Origin: CAZUZD01 sp964624465
GTDB lineage: Bacteria; Planctomycetota; Planctomycetia; Isosphaerales; Isosphaeraceae
Length of the DNA: 13,949 bases
Assembly (NCBI GenBank): GCA_964624465.1
Contig: CAZUZD010000156.1
Span: 1-13,949 of the forward strand
Direction of reading: 5' to 3'
Part shown: positions 1 through 6,711 of the stretch, piece by piece
How positions within the stretch are numbered: the stretch's first letter is position 1
Layout: the number at the start of each line of letters is the position of its first letter
The notes under the pieces: model-generated
Told to the model about the DNA's origin: nothing
Databases searched by the model: none
The model's input: only the letters and a program-made list of their open reading frames with translations
Made by a program: the position numbers and the translations under genes

Positions 1-1
1 G

Positions 2-772
2 CGGGGCCGGCAGGGCCAGCGGCGGCGGGCCGTCGCCCGGGATCGGCGGCAGCATGGTGGGGCCGTCGTCGGGGGTCAGCAGGATCGGTGCCCCCACGGC
101 CGGCGGCGGGCCCAGCGGCCCCGGCACCCAGGGGCCGGCGGGCCCCGGGCTCGGGCAGGGCGAGCTCAGGAACGCGGCGATCTTGTCCTCGAGCATCGGG
201 TCGTCGAGCGAGTACACGGCCGAGGCGACCGTCGACTCGATCGGCGTCAGGCCCGAGCCCTCGCCGCCGGCCCCGGTCGGCTTGCCGGCCAGCGGCACCC
301 GGGCCAGGATCTTGTCGAGCGCCTCGCCGGTCTCCTTGATCGTGCGGTCCTCGATCTCGCTCTCGATCGAGTTGAAGTACTGGCCGTTGAACCCGGCCTT
401 GTACTTGAGCGTGCCGGCCGCCGGGCGCTTGAAGTCGACGGTGAAGATCTTCTCGGTGTACACCAGCTCGTAGCGGAAGTCGTGGGTCACGAGCGGCACG
501 CCGGCGGCGATGTTCACCGGCGTGTACTCCTTGTTGGCGACCAGGTAGTACGTCTGGGTGCGGATCAGCTTGACGTGCGTGGGCACCTTGAGCGTGATCG
601 GCACGCCGTGCAGGTGGTTCGTCTTCCACTTCGTGTCGGCGTCGTCGCGGTGCAGGAACGTGCTCTTGATCGACGTGCAGCCGACGGCCAGCATCGCCAG
701 CGCGAGCGCCAGCCACCGGGCCGCTCCGCCCGGCGCCCGCGTCGCGGTCGCCCCGCCTGCCGATCGCGCCAT
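2..772 (-). CDS. Putative lipoprotein with Pro/Gly-rich C-terminus (3' end cut by window edge)
   Basis: Reading the minus strand from the ATG at 772 gives an open frame of 257 codons that runs off the left edge, so the C-terminus is missing. Residues 1-31 form a lipoprotein signal peptide: an Arg-containing n-region, a hydrophobic stretch (WLALALAMLAVG) and a lipobox LAVG-C with the lipidated Cys at position 32. The mature part to about residue 200 is well-ordered, mixed alpha/beta in character, and rich in Lys/Tyr/Thr (for example TQTYYLVANKEYTP). From about residue 205 it becomes a Pro/Gly-rich tail, probably unstructured. I do not recognise a family. It is expected to be anchored in a membrane facing the periplasm. 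The start is supported by the complete signal peptide and a weak GGGGGA purine run about 6 nt upstream. It lies about 200 nt downstream of the Tat-exported protein gene on the same strand and could have its own promoter. Confidence 0.75.
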   Translation of the reverse strand, partial: MARSAGGATATRAPGGAARWLALALAMLAVGCTSIKSTFLHRDDADTKWKTNHLHGVPITLKVPTHVKLIRTQTYYLVANKEYTPVNIAAGVPLVTHDFRYELVYTEKIFTVDFKRPAAGTLKYKAGFNGQYFNSIESEIEDRTIKETGEALDKILARVPLAGKPTGAGGEGSGLTPIESTVASAVYSLDDPMLEDKIAAFLSSPCPSPGPAGPWVPGPLGPPPAVGAPILLTPDDGPTMLPPIPGDGPPPLALPAP

Positions 773-972
773 GAACCGATCCCCCGTGCCAGCCCTCGCG
801 CCCCACTGGCGGGGAGGAAATTCCCCCCTGGAGGCGCGACGGCGCGAACGGAACCTGTATCGGTTGTAGCGATCGCGCCACTGGAGCGAATCGCCGGCCG
901 GCGGCGGGGCTGCGACTCAAGCCGTGGACCGGGAACGGGTTCCGCGATCCGGCCCCGCCGGCCGGCGGGAGC
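773..972. other. Intergenic region between two minus-strand genes
   Basis: No plausible gene was found here. The region holds the GC-rich palindrome just after the stop of the Tat-exported protein gene (954-969). It also holds a shorter dyad, GGAAC-GG-GTTCC, at 932-943, and a locally less GC-rich patch around 845-870. Any promoter for the downstream lipoprotein gene would sit here, but I could not identify convincing -35 and -10 boxes. Confidence 0.5.
954..969 (-). terminator. Perfect GC-rich palindrome after a stop codon, possible terminator
   Basis: The 16-nt sequence CCCGCCGGCCGGCGGG is its own reverse complement and can form a 6-bp stem with a GGCC loop. On the minus strand it begins 3 nt after the TGA (973-975) of the preceding gene. 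There is no T tract after it, so it is not a canonical Rho-independent terminator. It may instead be a transcript-end stabilising hairpin. In such GC-rich DNA some palindromes of this kind arise by chance. Confidence 0.3.
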
Positions 973-2274
973 TCAGGTGCGCCAGTAGAACGACTCGTTC
1001 GGCACCTCGTAGCGGACGGCCATCTGCGGGGTCTCGACGACGGCACCGCCCTGGGCCAGCGAGTCGACGGCCGCCAGGGTCATGCCCGAGGTCAGGAGCG
1101 TGCGCTCGGCGGGGTACGCGGCCTTGCCGGTGAGGACCATCTGCTCGATGTGGTGGACCAGGGGGTTGAAGAAGTCGGCCGTCGAGGCCGCGCGGCCGGG
1201 CATGGGCAGGTACATCTGGCACGAGGTGATCTTGCCGGTGGCGGCGTCGAGGCCGGCGTAGGTGAAGTCCTGGATCGGCGGCAGCATCAGCAGCGTGGTC
1301 TTGAAGCCGTCGCGGTGCTCGATGAAGTACGCGTAGCCGTCCGGGAAGCTCTGGCGGGCCCAGTCCAGGCCGATCCGGTCGGTGAAGAAGCCGTTGACGA
1401 TCGGGGCGCTCTGCGACCGCGTGAGCGCCGAGACCACCAGCTTCGCCGTCGTCGGCTGCTGCGCCACCCGCTCCCAGACCTTGGCCCCCTTCAGGGCCTG
1501 AACGCTCTTGATGCCGACCTCGCCGCCCTTGCGACGCTCCGACATGCACTGCGCCGTCTCGAGGCCGTGGAAATCGTAGCTATCGACGCCGCCGTACCCG
1601 ACACAGACGCTCTCCTTCAAGTCGGCCCCGTGCGGCACGTCCACCGACGGCAGCCGCCAGGTGACCGGCAGCGACGAGCCGGCGAGGAACGCGAACCCCA
1701 GCTTCTTCGCCGTCTCGACCATCGCGACGCACTCGCCCCAGTCGGTCGAGAGGTGCTTGTCGTTGAAGACCGGCACACTCCGGCCGCTGTCCTCGAAGAC
1801 CTTGACCGTCTTCTGGAAGAAGTCGTAGCGGGGGTACAGGGTCTGCCCCTTGGCGTTCTTCGGGTAGTCGCCGTGCTCGCCGATGAGGACGACGCCGTCG
1901 ACGGCGAGCTTCGAGGTGCCGCAGGTCAGGGCCTCGGCCACGGTCGGGTAGATCGGGATCCCGAACCGCTTCGAGCGGGCGCGACAGAGGTCGCCCTCGG
2001 GGAACTGGTCCATGTAGATGGCGACCAGGTCGACGTCGGGCGTGTGCCAGCCGCCGTCCCACGAGTAGCCCAGGATCAGGCGGTCGAGGAAGTGCTGCGC
2101 GTGCGACAGGTTCCGGTCGACGGTGCCGATCAGCGCGATCTTCTTGCGCCCCTGCGGCGCTGCGGTCGTGGCGGCGCGGGCGGGAACGGGGCGCGCGGCA
2201 CCGGCGCCGGCCGCGACCAGGGCACCGGTCGTGCCCGCGAGGAACGAACGGCGAGACAGGGCCGACTGCGGCAT
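973..2274 (-). CDS. Tat-exported Rossmann-type protein, divergent Gfo/Idh/MocA-like
   Basis: This 433-aa protein begins with a twin-arginine signal peptide (SRRSFLAG at residues 7-14, then an Ala/Gly-rich hydrophobic core, likely cleaved after an Ala-rich site near residue 35). After it come a beta strand (KKIALIG, 44-50), an alternating alpha/beta region and a sugar-oxidoreductase-like layout. The segment PVFNDKHLS (168-176) sits where Gfo/Idh/MocA enzymes carry their Glu-Lys-Pro motif. The classical GxGxxG loop is replaced by GTVDRN, so dinucleotide binding is uncertain. I infer a periplasmic or paryphoplasmic protein of unknown activity. I prefer the ATG at 2274 over an upstream one at 2436. 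It opens directly on the Tat signal and has GGGAG about 7 nt upstream, whereas the longer version adds a low-complexity Pro/Arg stretch. The gene lies 181 nt downstream of the ABC cassette and has the same orientation. Confidence 0.8.
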   Translation of the reverse strand: MPQSALSRRSFLAGTTGALVAAGAGAARPVPARAATTAAPQGRKKIALIGTVDRNLSHAQHFLDRLILGYSWDGGWHTPDVDLVAIYMDQFPEGDLCRARSKRFGIPIYPTVAEALTCGTSKLAVDGVVLIGEHGDYPKNAKGQTLYPRYDFFQKTVKVFEDSGRSVPVFNDKHLSTDWGECVAMVETAKKLGFAFLAGSSLPVTWRLPSVDVPHGADLKESVCVGYGGVDSYDFHGLETAQCMSERRKGGEVGIKSVQALKGAKVWERVAQQPTTAKLVVSALTRSQSAPIVNGFFTDRIGLDWARQSFPDGYAYFIEHRDGFKTTLLMLPPIQDFTYAGLDAATGKITSCQMYLPMPGRAASTADFFNPLVHHIEQMVLTGKAAYPAERTLLTSGMTLAAVDSLAQGGAVVETPQMAVRYEVPNESFYWRT

Positions 2275-2455
2275 GGCGAGGCTCCCGGGAGGTCTGGGGA
2301 ATGGCGGTCGTGGGGGTCGGATCGGGTCGGAGCGGGCGGGCCGGGGAGGGCGGCCGGGCGGGGCGCGGCGGTGGGCCGGCGGTGGCCCCGGCCAGGCGCA
2401 TGATCGGCGATCGGCCGGGCCGCCGCAATCCTCCACGGCTCCGGTCGGCTCGGGC
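2275..2455. other. Intergenic spacer between ATPase gene and Tat-exported protein gene
   Basis: This 181-nt stretch is extremely GC-rich, with short G/C dyads such as GGGCC-GGCGGT-GGCCC (around 2371-2386) and a near-tandem GATCGGC pair near 2403. No gene and no convincing promoter could be seen. It could contain the 3' end of the ABC transcript and the leader of the next gene. Confidence 0.4.
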
Positions 2456-3268
2456 TCAGATGTACCCGCGCTGGAGCAGCTCGAAGGCGGCCGGGTCGAG
2501 GGCCTCGCGGCGGCGGATGGCGTCGAAGCGGCCGAGCAGGTCCTCGGGCCGGGCGCGGGCGCGCTCGGGGCCGGTCAGGTCGGCGACGATCCGGCCCTGG
2601 TGCATCATGATGATCCGGTCGCCCAGGTGCACCGCCTGCGCCATCGAGTGCGTGACCATCAGGGTCGAGAGCTGGTCGCGGGCCACGATCTCGGCGGTGA
2701 GCCGGATCACCTGGTCGGCCGAGCGCGGGTCCAGGGCCGCGGTGTGCTCGTCGAGCAGCAGCAGGTCGGGCCGGCGCCAGGTGGCCATCAGCAGCGTGAG
2801 CGCCTGCCGCTGGCCGCCCGAGAGGCTGCCGATCGGCTGGTCGAGCCGGCCCTCCAGGCCGAGGTTCAGGGTGCGCACCCGCTCGGCGATCTCGGCGCGG
2901 AGCCGGCCGGGCAGCGAGCGCCCGAGCGTGCGGGGCTGGCCGCGGCGGGCGGCCAGGGCGAGGTTCTCGGCGATCGTCATCGACGACGCCGTGCCGCTGA
3001 ACGGGTTCTGGAACACCCGGCCGATCCGCCTGGCCCGCACGTGCTCGGGCTGGCCGGTGAGGTCGACCCCGCCGAGCCGGATCGCGCCCGAGTCGATCGG
3101 GAACGCGCCGGCCACGGCGTTCAGGAGCGTGGACTTGCCCGAGCCGTTGGTGCCGATGACGGTCACGAACGACCGGGGCGCCATGGCGAGGCTCACGCCA
3201 CGGAGCGACCACACCGCGTTGGGCGTGTCGGGGTGGAACGTCTTGCTGACCTGGACGAGTTCAAGCAT
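2456..3268 (-). CDS. ABC transporter ATP-binding protein (PF04392-type importer, PhnK/TrpZ-like)
   Basis: This 270-aa cytoplasmic ATPase of standard single-domain length energises the importer encoded just upstream. All ABC hallmarks are present in order: Walker A GTNGSGKST (39-47), Q-loop QNPFSG, signature LSGGQ, Walker B LLLLDEHTAALD and the switch His in VTHS. The wording around Walker A and the Q-loop resembles the COG1101 ATPases that accompany PF04392 binding proteins. In most ABC ATPases the residues after the Walker B Glu are P-T or P-F, but here they are H-T (DEHTAALD), which is common in this subfamily. Its ATG overlaps the last 8 nt of the permease gene, so translation is probably coupled. 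Substrate specificity cannot be inferred from the ATPase. Confidence 0.93.
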   Translation of the reverse strand: MLELVQVSKTFHPDTPNAVWSLRGVSLAMAPRSFVTVIGTNGSGKSTLLNAVAGAFPIDSGAIRLGGVDLTGQPEHVRARRIGRVFQNPFSGTASSMTIAENLALAARRGQPRTLGRSLPGRLRAEIAERVRTLNLGLEGRLDQPIGSLSGGQRQALTLLMATWRRPDLLLLDEHTAALDPRSADQVIRLTAEIVARDQLSTLMVTHSMAQAVHLGDRIIMMHQGRIVADLTGPERARARPEDLLGRFDAIRRREALDPAAFELLQRGYI

Positions 3269-4214
3269 CGGGCGTCGCCGGCGCGCGGCCGGCGCTCCGG
3301 GTCGGTCGCCGGCGGCGGAGCCACCCCGGCGCCACCAGCGCCGCCAGCACGAACAGGGCGGTGATCAGCTTCAGGTCGTTGGGGTTCAGGCCGGCCCGCA
3401 GCGCGATGGCGATCATGAGCCGGAACAGGACCGAGCCCAGCACCGTGCCGGCGATCATCAGGCCGAACCGCGCCGGCCCCACCAGCGACTCGCCGATGAT
3501 CACGCTGGCCAGGCCCCAGACGATCATGCCCAGGCCCATCTGGAGGTCGGCGAACCCCTGGTACTGCGCCAGCAGCGACCCGCAGAGCGCCACCAGCGCG
3601 TTGCCGAGGGCCAGGCCCAGGATCATGAGCGTCTCGTCGCTGATCCCCAGGGCGCGGATCATCTGCGGGTTGTCGCCGGCGGCCACCAGGGCGCTGCCCA
3701 GGCTGGTGCGGAGGAACAGGTCCAGGAGCACGGCCACCGCCACCACCAGCACCAGCACCGCGGCCAGCACCGCCAGGTCGGCCACGCCCACCGGCCAGCC
3801 CAGCAGGACCACCTGCTCGCGGTCGCCGACGAGCCGGCGTGCGACCTCGGCGGCGTGCGTCCGCAGCGTCGCCAGGTCGTTGAGCGCCAGGTTGCTCCGG
3901 CCCATGATCCGCAGGTTGATCGAGTAGAGCGCCGTCATCACCAGGATGCCGCTGAGCAGCCGGTTGATCTTGAACTTCGTGTGCAGGATGCCCGTCGCCG
4001 TCCCCGACAACAGCCCGGCGGCGAACCCGCCGAGCGTCGCCAGCACCGGCGAGAACCCGCCGGTCAGGAGCGTGGCGGTGGCGGCGGCGCCCAGGGTGAA
4101 CGAGCCGTCGGTGGTCGTGTCGGCGAACTGGAAGATCCGGAAGCTGACGGCGACCCCCAGCGCCAGGATGGCGAAGATCAAGCCGAAGGTCAGGGCGCTG
4201 ATCAGCAGGGTCAT
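3261..4214 (-). CDS. ABC transporter permease, BPD_transp_2 family
   Basis: This 317-aa integral membrane protein has about eight to ten hydrophobic segments, starting with LISALTFGLIFAILALGVAV near the N-terminus. It also has the ATPase-contact loop typical of the branched-chain/ribose-type permeases (LGSALVAAGDNPQMIRALGI). FADTTTDGSF in the first third and GSLLAQYQGFADLQMGLGMI further on are features of COG4120 permeases that partner PF04392 binding proteins. A single permease gene suggests a homodimer in the complex. The C-terminus ends in a short basic and Pro-rich cytoplasmic tail. The start follows a weak GAGAG. The gene lies 34 nt after the STAS-domain gene and overlaps the ATPase gene by 8 nt, which fits a single transcript. 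Confidence 0.9.
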   Translation of the reverse strand: MTLLISALTFGLIFAILALGVAVSFRIFQFADTTTDGSFTLGAAATATLLTGGFSPVLATLGGFAAGLLSGTATGILHTKFKINRLLSGILVMTALYSINLRIMGRSNLALNDLATLRTHAAEVARRLVGDREQVVLLGWPVGVADLAVLAAVLVLVVAVAVLLDLFLRTSLGSALVAAGDNPQMIRALGISDETLMILGLALGNALVALCGSLLAQYQGFADLQMGLGMIVWGLASVIIGESLVGPARFGLMIAGTVLGSVLFRLMIAIALRAGLNPNDLKLITALFVLAALVAPGWLRRRRPTRSAGRAPATPDA

Positions 4215-4248
4215 GGCGGGCTCTCGGCGGTGGGACTCGGCTCAGGGC

Positions 4249-5487
4249 TCAGTCGCGTTTCAGGCTGGTCAGCGGCCCGAACCAGCAGGCGCCCCGGAGC
4301 AGCTCGGTCTCGCCGACGCCCTCGAAGGCGCGGTCGTCGGCGATCAGGTGCAGGACCGCCTCCGCCGTCTCGGCCTCGACCAGGTCGGCCACCGCCGCCG
4401 CCAGCGTGAGCCGGCCCTTGGGCAGCGGCCGGTAGGGCAGCACGGCGGCGTGGAAGTGGCCCAGCGTCCCCTCGCCGGCGCCGAAGGGCCGCAGGAACGG
4501 GCGGGCGGCCGCGTCGGGCTCGCGACACGCGAGGCCCACGATCAGGGCCAGCCCACGCTCGCCGGCCGGCTCGCCGGCGAAGGCGAGCCAGTCGCGGACC
4601 TCGGGGAACTGCCACGGCAGGTGCCCGGCCGCGGCCAGCGGCGATCGGATCAGCGCCGCACCCACCACCGACTGGCTCTCGGCCAGCACCACCACGGCGA
4701 CGGCCGGAGCCCGCGACTCGGCCAGGGCCCGCTCGACCAGCGCCGAGAACGCCAGGGTGCCGCGCGGGCTCGACCCGGCCTCGAACCGCAGCAGGCCGCT
4801 GAAGTCGCCGCGGCCGGCCAGCCCGTAGATCAGCCGCAGCTCGGGGATCAGGTCCCCCTGCGCCTGCTGGAAATCGGGCAGGTGCCCCTCGACCGGCGGC
4901 TGCTGGATCGCCAGCCCGGCCACGCCGAGCGCCTCGCCGAAGAGGTCGACCGTGCCCTCCGACAGCCCGGCGAACCCACCCAGCCCGAGGCAGAACCGGT
5001 GCGCACTGACCCGCACCGCGGCCCCCTGGTCCGGGTTCAGCACCCCCCTCGCGAAGCCGTCGGGGTCGCCCACCAGCCGGCAGGTCAGCGAGCGGGCCGA
5101 GGGCATGGCGTACGCCTCGAACCGGCAGCCGTCCTGCTCGCTGAGCGCCGGCTCATCGGTCGAGCGGCGGTGGCCCTCGGGGTCCGGCGGGCCCAGGAGC
5201 AGGTCGGCGACCCGGCAGAGCTCCAGCACGTTCAGCACCGACTTCGTCGGGTTCCGCACCCGGAGCCGGCCGTTCACGGCGTTGAGCTGCCGCTGGTACT
5301 TCAGCAGGATCGCCAGCCCGGCCGAGCTGAGGTAGTCGACCGCCGTCAGGTCGACGTCGATGACGTGCTCGCCGGCGTGGATCGCCGTCTGGATCGACGA
5401 CCCGACCAGGTCGGCCCAGTGCGCATCGAACCGCCCGATCAGGGAGAGGACCAGAAGATCGCCAGACGCGTTGCGCTCGATCTGCAT
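4249..5487 (-). CDS. STAS-domain protein with unrecognised C-terminal domain, inside ABC cassette
   Basis: This 412-aa predicted cytoplasmic protein has no signal peptide or membrane segment. Residues 1 to about 98 form a STAS domain of the anti-sigma-factor-antagonist type: an opening strand (LLVLSLIGRFD), the strand HVIDVDLTAVDYL, then SSAGLAILL and a C-terminal helix ending NVLELCRVADLL. Ser55 aligns with the phosphorylatable Ser of SpoIIAA/RsbV, but the Asp usually just before it is Ser54. A short linker (about 99-112) leads to roughly 300 residues that I cannot assign to a family. They contain Gly-rich and strand-like segments (RFCLGLGGFAGLSEG, GTLGHFHAAVLPYRPLPKG, ELLRGACWFGPL). I chose the ATG at 5487, 20 nt after the stop of the binding-protein gene, because the STAS fold begins there. 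An in-frame ATG at 5562 would add a non-conserved stretch and overlap the previous gene by 55 nt. No strong ribosome-binding site is visible. Its placement suggests regulation of, or coupling to, the transporter. Confidence 0.85.
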   Translation of the reverse strand: MQIERNASGDLLVLSLIGRFDAHWADLVGSSIQTAIHAGEHVIDVDLTAVDYLSSAGLAILLKYQRQLNAVNGRLRVRNPTKSVLNVLELCRVADLLLGPPDPEGHRRSTDEPALSEQDGCRFEAYAMPSARSLTCRLVGDPDGFARGVLNPDQGAAVRVSAHRFCLGLGGFAGLSEGTVDLFGEALGVAGLAIQQPPVEGHLPDFQQAQGDLIPELRLIYGLAGRGDFSGLLRFEAGSSPRGTLAFSALVERALAESRAPAVAVVVLAESQSVVGAALIRSPLAAAGHLPWQFPEVRDWLAFAGEPAGERGLALIVGLACREPDAAARPFLRPFGAGEGTLGHFHAAVLPYRPLPKGRLTLAAAVADLVEAETAEAVLHLIADDRAFEGVGETELLRGACWFGPLTSLKRD

Positions 5488-5507
5488 GGCCGCCGGGTCG
5501 CCAGGGG

Positions 5508-6611
5508 TCAGCGGGTGTCGCGGAAGTTCGCCGGCAGCCGCCGGTCGGTCGCGGTGATCCACCCCGCCGCGATGTCCCGGAGCGCCGGCGGGATCGTCCA
5601 GTGGTCCTTGAGGGTCGCGAGCACCGTCTCGTTCAGGAGGATCACCGGGTCGGCCTGGTCCTCGACCGGGACGCTGGCGGGGTTCGTGCCCTCGAGCACG
5701 TCGGCGGCCAGCTCGCCGACCTGGCGGCCCAGGCTGCGGTAGTCACAGCCCAGGTCCATCAGGGCGCCCCGGAGCACGTTCGGCGGGGTCGAGGTGACCA
5801 CCGGGATCCGTCCCTTGGCCGCCGCCTGGATCACCGCCACCGACGCCAGCGAGACGGTGATGTCGCCGCTGATCCAGAGCACCTCGGCGCCCCGGGCCAC
5901 GACCGAGTTCGCCCCCTCCTGCACGGCCGCCGCGTTCTCGGCGGCCCCCTCGACGAGTTCGAGGCCCATCGTCCGGCAGACCTCGCGCGCCAGCTTCGTC
6001 TGCGCGAACGAATTGGCCTCGGCCGGGTTCCAGACCAGCCCGACCCGCTTCAACTCGGGCCGCATGGTGCGCAGGGTCTTCATCAACAGCTCGACCGGCT
6101 GCATGCTGCCATAGCCGGTCAGGTACGGCGGATGCTGGCGATGGTCGATCGGGTCGATGCCGACGCCGGCGGCGTACGGGTCGGTGACGACCCCGAAGAC
6201 GTGCGGCGTCTTCCGACCCGGACGGCTGCGATTGGCGGCGGCGACGGTCTGGAGCGAGGGCGTGCTCACGGTCAGGATCAGGTCGAAGTCGCCGTTGGTG
6301 ATCTCCCTGGCGATCGCGTTGGCCGTGGCGATGTCCCCCTCGGCGTTGAACCGGGTCAGGGCGATGGTCCCGCCGTCGGTGTACCCGCGCGCCGCCAGGG
6401 CCTCGACGATGCCGCGGGCCCCCTCCCCCAGCGCCCGCGACGAGGCGTGCTGCACCAGCGCCACCCGCCGCACCCGGCCCGATCGGCCGTCGGCGGGCTC
6501 CTCGGCGCCCTGGCGCGAGCGCAGGTCGGAGGCGAGCAGGATCACGGCAGCCGCCGCGATCAGGCCGAAGCCCAGGCCCAGTCGTCTGAAGTTGCGGAGG
6601 AGTCCCGACAT
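5508..6611 (-). CDS. ABC transporter substrate-binding protein, PF04392 (TrpX-like) family
   Basis: This 367-aa protein starts with a basic n-region and one hydrophobic helix (LGLGFGLIAAAAVILLA, about residues 11-27). It is therefore exported or N-terminally anchored. No lipobox Cys follows the helix, unlike many Gram-positive relatives. The mature part has the two-lobe pattern of the ABC_sub_bind family: RVALVQHASS, GIVEALAARGY, RFNAEGDIATANAIAREI, FDLILTVSTPSLQ, TPHVFGVVTDPYAAGVG and GSMQPVELLMKTLR, then the second lobe beginning RVGLVWNPAEANS and a late LGRQVGELAADVLEG. Described members bind tryptophan or tyrosine, but many are unassigned, so the substrate is left open. I chose the ATG at 6611 because it opens on the signal segment. 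Extending the frame to 6848 adds Pro-rich sequence that is a shadow of the aldo/keto reductase gene. It is the first gene of the four-gene cassette. Confidence 0.9.
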   Translation of the reverse strand: MSGLLRNFRRLGLGFGLIAAAAVILLASDLRSRQGAEEPADGRSGRVRRVALVQHASSRALGEGARGIVEALAARGYTDGGTIALTRFNAEGDIATANAIAREITNGDFDLILTVSTPSLQTVAAANRSRPGRKTPHVFGVVTDPYAAGVGIDPIDHRQHPPYLTGYGSMQPVELLMKTLRTMRPELKRVGLVWNPAEANSFAQTKLAREVCRTMGLELVEGAAENAAAVQEGANSVVARGAEVLWISGDITVSLASVAVIQAAAKGRIPVVTSTPPNVLRGALMDLGCDYRSLGRQVGELAADVLEGTNPASVPVEDQADPVILLNETVLATLKDHWTIPPALRDIAAGWITATDRRLPANFRDTR

Positions 6612-6711
6612 GCCTGGAAGTCTGGGTTCGAACAGGTCCGAGGGATTTGCTGGTGCAAAGCCTAATTCAATCGTGGAATGGCCGCAACCGGAGTCGGCAG
6701 AGCCGGGCGGG
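6612..6711 (-). promoter_or_regulatory. Spacer upstream of ABC cassette with a 14-bp dyad, possible promoter/operator
   Basis: This 100-nt spacer between the aldo/keto reductase stop and the binding-protein start is clearly less GC-rich than its surroundings. It contains the inverted repeat TTTGC-TGGT-GCAAA (6646-6659). On the minus strand a TTGAAT hexamer (6665-6670) could be a -35 box, but no good -10 box lies at the expected distance. An operator for a dimeric repressor is possible. The ABC genes could equally be read through from the upstream pair. Confidence 0.3.

Noticed and set aside
869..876. GCGATCGC octamers at 869-876 and 11012-11019
   Set aside because: Two copies of a GC-rich palindrome in about 14 kb of such GC-rich DNA are not notable, and their positions relative to genes differ.
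54..988. Overlapping plus-strand open frames at the left edge
   Set aside because: They are shadows of the minus-strand lipoprotein gene, which has a clean lipobox and ordered sequence.
2301..4409. A 702-codon plus-strand open frame across the ABC genes
   Set aside because: The translation is low-complexity Arg/Gln/His-rich, and the opposite strand encodes clear ATPase and permease motifs.
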